Source of the DNA: Variovorax ginsengisoli
GTDB taxonomy: Bacteria > Pseudomonadota > Gammaproteobacteria > Burkholderiales > Burkholderiaceae_C
Reading direction: 5' to 3'
Length of the DNA: 64,000 nucleotides
NCBI RefSeq assembly: GCF_030811835.1
Contig: NZ_JAUSRO010000001.1
Span: 248,001 to 312,000 of the forward strand
Shown: in pieces, positions 28,705-38,131 of the stretch
Layout of the letters: each line of letters starts with the position of its first letter
Position numbering within the stretch: position 1 is the first letter of the stretch
Notes under the pieces: model-generated
Database searches by the model: none
Told to the model about the DNA's origin: nothing
What the model saw: the letters and a program-made list of their open reading frames with translations, nothing else
Program-made: the position numbers and the translations under genes

Positions 28705-31700
28705 ATGTCCACCTTCCGTCACGGCTCGTTCAATCGCGCATTCTCACTGGTCTGGAATGAACAATCGCAGGCGTGGGTGCCCGCGCCGGAGGGCTCCCGA
28801 GCTCGTGGCAAACGCGGCGCGACGGCGATCGCCGCTGCCGTCCTGACAACGCTGGCGGGCTCGGCGTATGCCGACGGTGCGTTACCGACAGGCGGGACGG
28901 TGACCGCCGGCAGTGCCTTCATCGGACAAGTCGGTTCGGCCATGACCATCCGGCAGGCCAGCGACAAGGCGGTCATCGACTGGAAGGGCTTTAGCATCGG
29001 CGCGGGCAACAGCGTGACTTTCGCCCAGCCGTCCAGCGCCTCCATCGTGCTGAACCGCGTGGTCGGGCAGGACCCGACGCAGATTCTCGGCACCATGCAG
29101 GCCAACGGGCAGGTGTTCCTGGTCAATCCCAACGGCGTCGTGTTCGCGCAGGGCGCTCAGGTGAGTACGGCCGGCCTGGTCGCCTCTACGCGCGACATTG
29201 CCACCACCGATTTCATGAACGGCCGATTTGCCTTCAGCGGCAGCGGCACTGGCCGCGTGGTGAACCAGGGCACACTGGCGGCGCAGAGCGGTGGCTACGT
29301 GGCGTTGATCGGCGCGCAGGTCGTCAACGGCGGCACCATCCAGGCACCCGGCGGCGACGTGCGCATGGCCGCGGCCGACGCCGTCTCGCTGCGCATCGAC
29401 GGCGCTGGTCTCACCGGCTTCACGGTCGAACGCGGCACGCTCGACGGCCTGGCGGCCAACCAGGGCCTGATTCAGGCCGCGGGCGGACGCATTGCACTGA
29501 CGGCCGACGCGGTCGACGCGCTGTCCCGCGCGGTGGTCAACCACACCGGCATCATCGAGGCACAGAGCGCCGAGGGCCGCAATGGCGTGGTTGAACTGCG
29601 CGGTGATGCGGCCGTGGGCCAGGTTGGGGTTTCCGGTCGCATCGACGTGTCTTCAGCGAGCGGCGCCGGCGGCGTGGTCGGCATCACCGGCCGCGAGGTG
29701 GCTCTAGAGGGTACGGCTGCCATCGACGCGTCCGGTGCCACCGGCGGCGGCATGGTGCGTGTGGGCGGCGGTTGGCAGGGCAAGGACGCGGATCTGGCGA
29801 ACGCGTCGAAGGTCGCCATGGCGCCCGGCGCGACGATCGACGTCAGCGCCAGACAGCGCGGCAACGGCGGAACCGCCGTGCTTTGGTCGCAGGACTACAC
29901 CGCCTTCTCCGGCAGCATCGCCGCGCGTGGCGGTGCATCGGGCGGCAACGGCGGCAAGGTCGAGACGTCTTCGCACGACCTGCTGCAGGCGCTCGGCCGC
30001 GTGGACAGCACGGCGCTCGCCGGTCTTGGCGGCGCGTGGCTGCTGGACCCGTACAACGTGACCATCGCCTCGTCAGGCGCGGCTGGCACGGCCTACGCTG
30101 CCAACTATTCGCCCACGGCCGATTCGACCATCCTGGCGAGTTCTATCGCCAGCTCGCTCAACGCCGGCACCAATGTCACCATCACCACTGGCAGCTCGGG
30201 CACGTCGGCGGGCAACATCACCGTCGCCGCGCCGATCACGGTGAGCAACAACAACTACTTCGTTGGCCCGACGCTGACCCTGCAGGCGGCCAACGACATC
30301 AACGTCAACGCCGCGATCACCAACAGCAGCACGACGCCGAACAATCGGCTGAATGTGGTGCTCACGCCCGGCAACTCCGGTTCGGTCAACTTCGGCGCCA
30401 CCGGCAGCATCACCACGCACGGCGGCAACGTCTACGTCGGCGCCCTGTCTGGCACGGGCACGGCAGAAACCGTCTCGGCCCAGGGCAACAACCTCACGAT
30501 GACGGCCGGCAGCTTCATCGAGACCAACGGCGGCATGCTCGACGCCCGGGTCAACGGCAGCATTTCCCTGGCCGCAGGCAGCATTCGTAGCGACGGCAGC
30601 AACTCGGCCTACTACACCACCGCCCCCACCACCGGCTCGCAGCGCGGCATCGCCATCCACTTGGCGGCCGCCGCCATCGACAGCACCAACACCAGCGCGA
30701 CCACCGCAGACATCCGCACGCAGGTCGATACCTCGCTGCAGGCCGGCAGCGTGGGCAGCAGCGCCAACCCGATCAAAATCGGCACTGCTGGCGCCTACGA
30801 TGGCTACGGTCGGCTCACGGTAAGCAACAGCACGGGCAGTTCCTACGTGAACGAGGTGGGTGCGTACCAGTCGTTCGCGACGGTTGCGGTCAACGTCGGC
30901 TCGCAGGCCTCGGCCACGCAGGACATCCGTATCCTGGGCGACTTCGGCGGCAACGGCCACGACGGCACGGGCCACATCCTGGTGCAGAACGATGCCAACG
31001 GTGTGACCGCATTGAACACCGGTGATATCAACACCGTTGGCAGCGGTCGCGCGACCAGCGTGGAGGTTGCAGGCAACACCCTCACGTTCGCCGACAACGC
31101 GGTGAAGACCGGCGACGGCTACTTCTCCGCATCGGCCACGACGCTCAAGGGCGCGGCCGCTGGCAACGGCGTTGCCGACATCGTTTCGGCCGATATCCGC
31201 CTGACTGGCGCCGACGTGGGCGCGCAGTCCCATCCGATCGAGCTGGCCACCACGCCCGGATACAACCTGCCCTATTACAACTACAGCAGTCTCACAGTCA
31301 GCAATACCGGCGGATCAACCTACCTGAAGGTCGTGGACGATTCGTTCAACTACATCAACCTCAGCAACGTCAAAGACGCAGGTTCGCACCACATTCTGTT
31401 TTCGGGCGGCGACCACATCGACTACTCGACGGATGGCGGCAATGTGGTGCTGCCCACCCTCAGCGGCGGTGCGACCGACGGCAGCACCTTCTTCGCTACG
31501 ACCGGCATCGACACCACGCGCAGCCCGACGAACCCGCGCTACCTGGGGATGACCGCCACCAGCGGCGGCTTCGTGTTCGACGACAACTCGGTCAATCTCG
31601 GCGCCGGCAGCTATTCAGTCGTGATCCCCAGGTCCAACGCCACGGGCACCATCGCGGCGCAGAACACCTATAACGCCAGCGCGCCGGTGGCTCAGATCAC

Positions 31701-34700
31701 GGCGGGCGACGTGTCCTTCAACGTGCAAAACGATGTCACCCCGGGTGTCACCACGATTGGCGATGGTGGCAAGGACATCCAGATCGCCCAGGGGGTCGGC
31801 GCTGCCGGCAACACCCTGTCGGTCTCAACGCAGCAGGGCAACGTGAACATCCACGAGCTCACGCAGAACCACTTCAAGTCGATCCAGCTCAACCTTGGCT
31901 CGGCGAGCGCCGCGCAGACCATCGCGATCGACCTGGCCGGTGCCGACGACATCAACTTCAGCGATTCAGGCAGTCTGGTGCTGGTTGACCCCACCAAGGT
32001 GGCAGTCTCCGCCAACAACCGCAATTTCTCGCTCAGCGCCTACGAACGCAATATCGAGACCGATGGCAACGCGCTCACGACCGGCTCTTACTCGCTGAGC
32101 ACCGGCCAGCTGCTCAAGCTCAACGGCGACGTGCGCACAGACGGCGGTGACATCAGCCTTTCTGGCTCGCGCGGCGTGGATCTGATGAAATCCGTGCGGG
32201 TCGACAGCAACGTCGGCCGTCTGGGCGCTGGCGGAAACATCAACATCGGCACCGATTCGTCCACGCCGAGCTACACCGTCTCTTCCACCGGCGGGCAGAA
32301 CACGCTGACGGTGGATTCGAGCTCGATCGACAACATCGGCGGCAACATCGGTTTCTCGAGCAACGTCGATTCGCGGGCGGGCGCCTTCCTGGCCGGCCTG
32401 ACGCTCAATGCCGGCGGCGCCGCCCCCACAGCGGCTGGCGTCAGCAACGACGGCAGTGTTTCCATCGGCAGCTACAGCAACAACAACGCCAGCGCCAGCA
32501 GCATCCTGCTCAAGGGCAGCTTCGCCTCGACCGGCCTGAACTACCTGGCCAGCCTGTATGGCCAGACCATCGATACCGAGCAGGGCAACACCGGCTCGGC
32601 CGGCAACATCACTTTCGGTGGAGGGGAGTTCTCAAGCAACGCCAGCTATGGCGCGCTGAAGTTCGATGCCAGCACCACCGCCACCGCAGGCAACGGCGGC
32701 AGCGTCAACCTGGCCACCCGCCATGACCTGGGCCGGACCCTGCTTGCCGGCGCGATGACCGTCACCGCCACCGCAGGCACGGGCGGCACGGCCGGCGACA
32801 TCACGCTGGGCGCGGTGAGCACCAGCAACGCCAGCTACAACGGCACGGGCGCCGGCTCGCAGAGCTACACCGGCGGCGCCATCACGTTGACCGACAACCT
32901 CACCACGACCAACGCGGCCATCGGGCTGAACGGCAGCGCGATACGCATCGGCGCCGCGAGCGTCGTCATCGACACCAACAGCAGCAACAGCGGCAACTCG
33001 GGCAGCGTGACGATGTCGGGCGCACTGGCGGGCTCGGTGACGGGCGCGCTGCTCGCCATCGACACGACGTCTTCGTCCGGTAGCGGCGGTGCGGTGAGTC
33101 TGGGACAGGGCGCGGGCAATGGCGGCGGCCATTACCTGGGCGGCTTGAACATCAACACCGCGCGCGGCGGCAGCGGCACCCATGGCGCCATCAACCTCTC
33201 AGCCGCGGTGGCCACCGAGGGCACCCAGACCTACGCGGGTGGCGTTGTCTCCAGCACTGTCGGGCTGTCGACCAACGGCGGCGACATCGACCTGCGCAGC
33301 GCGGCTGGCATCGCACTCACTGGTACGGCCGGCGCGGCCTACACCATCAGCACCGACCGTGCGGGCGGCAGCAACGATGCCGGTGCGCTATCACTCGGCG
33401 CGTTGGCGCTCAACGGCTCCTACGCCCTCAGCATTGACACCACTGCAGACGGCGGCGGCGCGGGCAAGGCGCTGAGCCTCAATGCCACGGGCGCGACGAC
33501 CGCGTTCGCGTCGGTCAGTACGGCGTCCAGCAACCTGGTGCTCAACGGCACGGTGCGGGCTTCCGGCCCCGTCACCATGGAAGCGCGCGGCGCCACGTCG
33601 AACCTGACCATCGCCAACACCGGCTCGGTCGTCACCACCAACGCCAGCGACATCGTGCTGGCCGCAGGCGGCAACTTCACCAACAACAAGGGCGCGACCG
33701 GCATCGTGCCAGGCTCGGGCGGGCGCTATTTTGTCTACGCCAGCGATCCTTCCCTCAGCACCGAGGGCATGACGGGCTACAGCAAGCACTACAACCAGAC
33801 CTATACAGCAGGGGCCACGCCCGCATATGCCAGCAGCACCGGCAACTGGTTCCTGTACGCCATCGCGCCGGTCGTCAGCGTGGTTCCGAACGCCACCAGC
33901 GTGGTCTACGGCAGCGCGGATCCGTCGACCGCACTGACGGCCGGCAACTACCACGGGCTGATCGACGGCGACACGCTGTCGTCCTTTGGCGGCAGCCAGG
34001 CGCTCACGCTGGCCTCGGCCGGAACGCTCTCCGGCGCGGGCTTGCGCCAGGCGGGCAACTACGCATACACGCTCAACGGAACGCTCACCGACAGCCTGGG
34101 CTACACCTACGCGCCCTTCGCGCAGAGCCTGACCGTGACACCGCGCGCGCTGGCGCTGAGCGGCATCGCTGTGAGCAACAAGGCCTACGACGGCACCACC
34201 GTCGCAACCATCACCGGCATGGCGTCGGCCTCGGCGGCGCTCCCGGGCGATTTTGTGACCGTCTCCGGCACGGGCACTGGCTCCTTCGCTAGCGCCAATG
34301 CCGGCGGCAACATCGCCGTGACGGTCGGCGGCTACGCCATTGGCGGCACTGACGGCGGCAACTACCTCGCCTCGCAACCCACAGGCCTGCAGGCCAGCAT
34401 CACGCCCAAGGCACTGACGATCGCCGGCAGCAGCGTCGTCGCCAAGACGTACGACGGCGGCACCTCGGCCACCATCGTGGCGGGCAACCTCAACGGTCTG
34501 GTCGGCAGTGAGACATTGGGCGTGTCCGGCAGCGGCACCTTCGCCGACAAGAACGCGGGCACCGCCAAGAACGTGACGACGGCCTACACGCTGGCCAACG
34601 GCACGGACAACAACGCCGGCCTGGCGTCGAACTACAGCCTGGCCGGTCAGACGCTTGCCGGCGACATCGTGGCCAAGACGATCGCGGTCACCGCCACCGG

Positions 34701-37700
34701 GGTGAACAAGACCTACGACGGTTCGACCTCGGCCGCCGCCACGCTGGCGAGCGCAGGCATCGTCGGCAACGACGTGGTGAATTTCTCCGGCAACGCGACC
34801 TTCGCCGACAAAAACGCCAGCACCGGCAAGACCGTGACCGTTGCCGACATGACCGCCGCCGGCACCGATTCGGGCAACTACAGCATCGCCAACGCCACCG
34901 CCACGACCACCGCCGACATCTCGGCCAAGGCCATCACGGTGACCGCAACCGGCGTCGGCAAGACCTATGACGGCACGACCGGGGCGACGGCCACCCTGGC
35001 CAGCACCGGCGTGATCGGCAACGACGTGGTGAGTTTCAGCGGCAACGCCAGCTATGCCGACAAGAACGTCGGCGCCAACAAGGCCGTGAGCGTGACTGGC
35101 ATCGGTGCAAGCGGCGCCGACGCGCTCAACTACACCGTGTCCTCCAGCAGCGCCGCCACCACCGCAAGCATCGTCGCCAGGACCATCACGGTTGCGGCCA
35201 CGGGTGTGGGCAAGACCTACGACGGCGGCACCTCGGCCACGGCCACGCTGTCGAGCGCTGGCGTGGTCGCGGGCGACACGGTGAGCTTTGGCGGCAGCGC
35301 CAGCTTCGCCGACAAGAACGCCGGCACCGCCAAGGCGTTGAACGTGACCAACATCGGCAAGAGCGGCGCGGACGCGGGCAACTACCTGTTGTCCGGCACC
35401 ACGGCCGCGACCACGGCGGACATCGCCGCCAAGGTCATCACCGTAACCGCGACCGGCCTCGGCAAGACCTACGACGGCACCACCGCCGCCACGGCCACGC
35501 TGGCCAGCAACGGCGTGATCGGCAACGACGCGGTGAGTTTCAGCGGCACCGCCACGCTCGCCGACAAGAACGTCGGCACCGGCAAGGCGGTCAGTGTGGC
35601 CAACATCTCTGCCGACGGCGCGGATGCGGGCAACTACACCTTCAACACGACGGCGGCCACCACCGCCGCCGTGACGGCCAAGACCATCACCGTCGCCGCC
35701 ACCGGCGTAGGCAAGACCTACGACGGCACCACCGCAGCGAACGCCAACCTGGCGAGCGCGGGCGTGGTGGCCGGCGACGCGGTGAACTTCAGCGGCACTG
35801 CCAGCTATACCGACAAGAATGTCGGCACGGGCAAGACGGTCAACATCGCCGGTATCTCCAAGAGCGGTGGGGACGCGGGCAACTACCTGCTCACCGGCAC
35901 CACGGCCGCGACGACCGCCGATATCGCCGCCAAGGCCATCACCGTCGCCGCAAGCGGTGTCGGCAAGACCTACGATGGCACCACCGCCGCGAGCGCCGAC
36001 TTGGCGAGCGCGGGCGTTGTGGTCGGCGACACGGTGAACTTCAGCGGCTCGGCCAGCTATGCCGACAAGAACGCCGGTACGGGCAAGACGGTGAATGTCG
36101 CCGACATCTCCAAGAGCGGCGCGGACGCGGGCAACTACCTGCTCACCGGTACGACGGCCGCCACCAGCGCCGACATCGCGGCCAAGGCCATCACCGTCGC
36201 CGCGACCGGTGTCGGCAAGACCTACGACGGCACGACGGCCGCCGCGGCCACCCTGGCGAGCAGCGGCGTTGTCGGCAACGACGTGGTGAACTTCGACGGT
36301 ACCGCCAGCTATGCCGACAAGAACGCCGGCACGGGCAAGGCGGTCAATGTTGCCGGCATCTCCAAGAGCGGCGCAGACGCGGGCAACTACCTGTTGTCCG
36401 GCACGACGGCCACAACCACGGCCGACATCGCGGTCAAGGCCATCACCGTCGCTGCAACTGGCGTCGGCAAGACTTATGACGGCACCACCGCCGCCACGGC
36501 CACCCTCGCGAGCAGCGGCGTCGTCGGCAACGACGTGGTGAACTTCAGCGGCACCGCCAGCTATGCGGACAAGAACGCCGGCATGGGCAAGACGGTCAAC
36601 ATCGCCGGCATCGCCAAGAGCGGCGCGGACGCGGAAAACTATGTGCTGGCGACCACCGGCGCGAGCACCACGGCGGACATCGCCGCCAAGGTCATCACCG
36701 TAACCGCGACCGGCCTCGGCAAGACCTACGACGGCACCACCGCCGCCACGGCCACGCTGGCGGGCAACGGCGTGATCGGCAACGATGCGGTGAGTTTCAG
36801 CGGCACCGCCACGCTCGCCGACAAGAACGTCGGCACCGGCAAGGCGGTGACGGTCGCGGGCATCGCTTCCAGCGGCGCGGACGCGGGCAACTACACCTTC
36901 AACACGACAGCGGCCACCACCGCCGACGTCGCGGCCAAGACGATCAACGTTGACGCCACTGGCATCGGCAAGACCTACGACGGCACCACCGCCGCGACCG
37001 CCAACCTGGCGAGCGCGGGGGTTATCGCGGGCGACACGGTGAACTTCAGCGGCACCGCCAGCTATGCCGACAAGAATGTCGGCACGGGCAAGACGGTCAG
37101 CATCGCCAACATCGCCGCCAGCGGCACCGACGCGGGCAACTACATGCTGGCAAACACCGGTGCAAGCACCACAGCCGACATCGCTGCCAAGGCCATCGCC
37201 GTGACCGCCAGCAGCGCCGGCAAGGTCTACGACAGCACGACGGCGGTGGGCGTGAGCCTGACGCCGGTCGGCATCATCGCGGGCGACACCGTGACGGTCG
37301 CGGGCGCGGCCACCCTGGCCAATGGCAATGCGGGCACGGACAAGGCCGTCGCGGTCACCGGCATCACGCTGGGCGGCAGCGACGCTGGCAACTACCGCGC
37401 CGACAGCACGGCCAGCACCACCGCCACCGTTGCGCCGCGCCAGCTCGCCGTGGCGCTGCAGGGCCCGGTCGCCAAGTCCGAGGACGGCAACAACACCGCC
37501 ACGCTGAGTTCGGGCAACTACGTCATTGCCGGCCTGGTCGGCGGCGACGCGATCAGCATCACCCACGCCACCGGCCTCTATGCCGACGGTAAGGTGGGCT
37601 CCGACAAGCTGGTTTCGACCACGCTCGGCGCGGGCGACTATCAGGCCTCCGGTCAGACGCTGCTTGCCAACTACCTGCCCTATGTGGGACCGGTGAGCGG

Positions 37701-38070
37701 CGCGGTCGGGCTGGTGCAGGACGCGACGACCACCTCATCCGGCTACCGGGCGGCGGTCAGCAATGCCGTCACGGCGGCCCTGGCAATCGCACCGCAGGCC
37801 AGCGACGTGCAACTTTCCCTGAACAGCGCCGCGCCGCTGCCCGAGGCGGCCGCGCAGTCGCAAGCCTCCGGCGCGCAGGCCGAGAGAACGATAGGCGAGG
37901 GGGGCGATGCCAGCCCGCCGCGCCAGGGCACCGCGCGCCGCAGCGAAGTCACAGCGGTCAGCTCCAACAGCGCCGAGAACCTGATACAGCGCCGCACCTT
38001 CAGCGTGGCCGACGGCGGCATCCGCCTGCCGGCCGGCGTGCGAGGCTCCGACAGGGACGCCTCCCAGTAA
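28705..38070 (+). CDS. Two-partner secretion exoprotein (TpsA), filamentous-haemagglutinin-like with YDG repeats
   Basis: Very large secreted adhesin-like protein, 3121 residues. From the ATG at 28705 it begins with an extended signal peptide region (NRAFSLVWNEQSQAWVP, then a basic stretch) and a hydrophobic core ending AYA. The TPS secretion domain (about 60-310) follows, with SIVLNRVVGQDPTQILGTMQ and the hallmark NPNGVVF. A long beta-helical region rich in Gly, Ser, Thr and Asn runs to about residue 1800. Fourteen tandem modules of about 84 residues with a KTYDG motif follow, then a short charged tail. No toxin domain is seen. The TpsB transporter gene starts 61 bases downstream. A longer frame from 28000 overlaps lysR and is rejected. 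Confidence 0.93.
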   Translation: MSTFRHGSFNRAFSLVWNEQSQAWVPAPEGSRARGKRGATAIAAAVLTTLAGSAYADGALPTGGTVTAGSAFIGQVGSAMTIRQASDKAVIDWKGFSIGAGNSVTFAQPSSASIVLNRVVGQDPTQILGTMQANGQVFLVNPNGVVFAQGAQVSTAGLVASTRDIATTDFMNGRFAFSGSGTGRVVNQGTLAAQSGGYVALIGAQVVNGGTIQAPGGDVRMAAADAVSLRIDGAGLTGFTVERGTLDGLAANQGLIQAAGGRIALTADAVDALSRAVVNHTGIIEAQSAEGRNGVVELRGDAAVGQVGVSGRIDVSSASGAGGVVGITGREVALEGTAAIDASGATGGGMVRVGGGWQGKDADLANASKVAMAPGATIDVSARQRGNGGTAVLWSQDYTAFSGSIAARGGASGGNGGKVETSSHDLLQALGRVDSTALAGLGGAWLLDPYNVTIASSGAAGTAYAANYSPTADSTILASSIASSLNAGTNVTITTGSSGTSAGNITVAAPITVSNNNYFVGPTLTLQAANDINVNAAITNSSTTPNNRLNVVLTPGNSGSVNFGATGSITTHGGNVYVGALSGTGTAETVSAQGNNLTMTAGSFIETNGGMLDARVNGSISLAAGSIRSDGSNSAYYTTAPTTGSQRGIAIHLAAAAIDSTNTSATTADIRTQVDTSLQAGSVGSSANPIKIGTAGAYDGYGRLTVSNSTGSSYVNEVGAYQSFATVAVNVGSQASATQDIRILGDFGGNGHDGTGHILVQNDANGVTALNTGDINTVGSGRATSVEVAGNTLTFADNAVKTGDGYFSASATTLKGAAAGNGVADIVSADIRLTGADVGAQSHPIELATTPGYNLPYYNYSSLTVSNTGGSTYLKVVDDSFNYINLSNVKDAGSHHILFSGGDHIDYSTDGGNVVLPTLSGGATDGSTFFATTGIDTTRSPTNPRYLGMTATSGGFVFDDNSVNLGAGSYSVVIPRSNATGTIAAQNTYNASAPVAQITAGDVSFNVQNDVTPGVTTIGDGGKDIQIAQGVGAAGNTLSVSTQQGNVNIHELTQNHFKSIQLNLGSASAAQTIAIDLAGADDINFSDSGSLVLVDPTKVAVSANNRNFSLSAYERNIETDGNALTTGSYSLSTGQLLKLNGDVRTDGGDISLSGSRGVDLMKSVRVDSNVGRLGAGGNINIGTDSSTPSYTVSSTGGQNTLTVDSSSIDNIGGNIGFSSNVDSRAGAFLAGLTLNAGGAAPTAAGVSNDGSVSIGSYSNNNASASSILLKGSFASTGLNYLASLYGQTIDTEQGNTGSAGNITFGGGEFSSNASYGALKFDASTTATAGNGGSVNLATRHDLGRTLLAGAMTVTATAGTGGTAGDITLGAVSTSNASYNGTGAGSQSYTGGAITLTDNLTTTNAAIGLNGSAIRIGAASVVIDTNSSNSGNSGSVTMSGALAGSVTGALLAIDTTSSSGSGGAVSLGQGAGNGGGHYLGGLNINTARGGSGTHGAINLSAAVATEGTQTYAGGVVSSTVGLSTNGGDIDLRSAAGIALTGTAGAAYTISTDRAGGSNDAGALSLGALALNGSYALSIDTTADGGGAGKALSLNATGATTAFASVSTASSNLVLNGTVRASGPVTMEARGATSNLTIANTGSVVTTNASDIVLAAGGNFTNNKGATGIVPGSGGRYFVYASDPSLSTEGMTGYSKHYNQTYTAGATPAYASSTGNWFLYAIAPVVSVVPNATSVVYGSADPSTALTAGNYHGLIDGDTLSSFGGSQALTLASAGTLSGAGLRQAGNYAYTLNGTLTDSLGYTYAPFAQSLTVTPRALALSGIAVSNKAYDGTTVATITGMASASAALPGDFVTVSGTGTGSFASANAGGNIAVTVGGYAIGGTDGGNYLASQPTGLQASITPKALTIAGSSVVAKTYDGGTSATIVAGNLNGLVGSETLGVSGSGTFADKNAGTAKNVTTAYTLANGTDNNAGLASNYSLAGQTLAGDIVAKTIAVTATGVNKTYDGSTSAAATLASAGIVGNDVVNFSGNATFADKNASTGKTVTVADMTAAGTDSGNYSIANATATTTADISAKAITVTATGVGKTYDGTTGATATLASTGVIGNDVVSFSGNASYADKNVGANKAVSVTGIGASGADALNYTVSSSSAATTASIVARTITVAATGVGKTYDGGTSATATLSSAGVVAGDTVSFGGSASFADKNAGTAKALNVTNIGKSGADAGNYLLSGTTAATTADIAAKVITVTATGLGKTYDGTTAATATLASNGVIGNDAVSFSGTATLADKNVGTGKAVSVANISADGADAGNYTFNTTAATTAAVTAKTITVAATGVGKTYDGTTAANANLASAGVVAGDAVNFSGTASYTDKNVGTGKTVNIAGISKSGGDAGNYLLTGTTAATTADIAAKAITVAASGVGKTYDGTTAASADLASAGVVVGDTVNFSGSASYADKNAGTGKTVNVADISKSGADAGNYLLTGTTAATSADIAAKAITVAATGVGKTYDGTTAAAATLASSGVVGNDVVNFDGTASYADKNAGTGKAVNVAGISKSGADAGNYLLSGTTATTTADIAVKAITVAATGVGKTYDGTTAATATLASSGVVGNDVVNFSGTASYADKNAGMGKTVNIAGIAKSGADAENYVLATTGASTTADIAAKVITVTATGLGKTYDGTTAATATLAGNGVIGNDAVSFSGTATLADKNVGTGKAVTVAGIASSGADAGNYTFNTTAATTADVAAKTINVDATGIGKTYDGTTAATANLASAGVIAGDTVNFSGTASYADKNVGTGKTVSIANIAASGTDAGNYMLANTGASTTADIAAKAIAVTASSAGKVYDSTTAVGVSLTPVGIIAGDTVTVAGAATLANGNAGTDKAVAVTGITLGGSDAGNYRADSTASTTATVAPRQLAVALQGPVAKSEDGNNTATLSSGNYVIAGLVGGDAISITHATGLYADGKVGSDKLVSTTLGAGDYQASGQTLLANYLPYVGPVSGAVGLVQDATTTSSGYRAAVSNAVTAALAIAPQASDVQLSLNSAAPLPEAAAQSQASGAQAERTIGEGGDASPPRQGTARRSEVTAVSSNSAENLIQRRTFSVADGGIRLPAGVRGSDRDASQ
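34138..37707 (+). repeat. Array of 14 YDG/MBG-type repeats within the TpsA gene
   Basis: Units begin at about 34138, 34402, 34669, 34921, 35173, 35425, 35674, 35926, 36178, 36430, 36682, 36931, 37183 and 37432. The core period is 252 bases (84 residues), with 249-base units at repeats 6, 11 and 13. Each unit follows the order AKxITVxATG, KTYDGTT, ADKN, GTGK, SGADAGNY and TTADI. The first two and the last are divergent. Units 6 and 11 are almost identical at the DNA level, 1257 bases apart, as expected from duplication of a five-unit block. Confidence 0.9.
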
Positions 38071-38131
38071 ACCGACGCCGCGCGAAGTGCGCGGCCGTCC
38101 TCTTCACCCCGAATTCGAGATCAAACCGTCC

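Noticed and set aside
33391..37566. Antisense open frame of about 1390 residues opposite the adhesin repeats, and an antisense frame of about 386 residues at 30073-31233
   Set aside because: It mirrors the 252-base repeats and GC-rich codon pattern of the sense gene. The translation is a low-complexity Gly/Arg/Val series with no recognisable domain.
34138..37707. Regular repeats considered as a CRISPR-like or satellite array
   Set aside because: Units are coding, in frame, 249-252 bases long and encode a recognised adhesin module; no short direct repeats with unique spacers.
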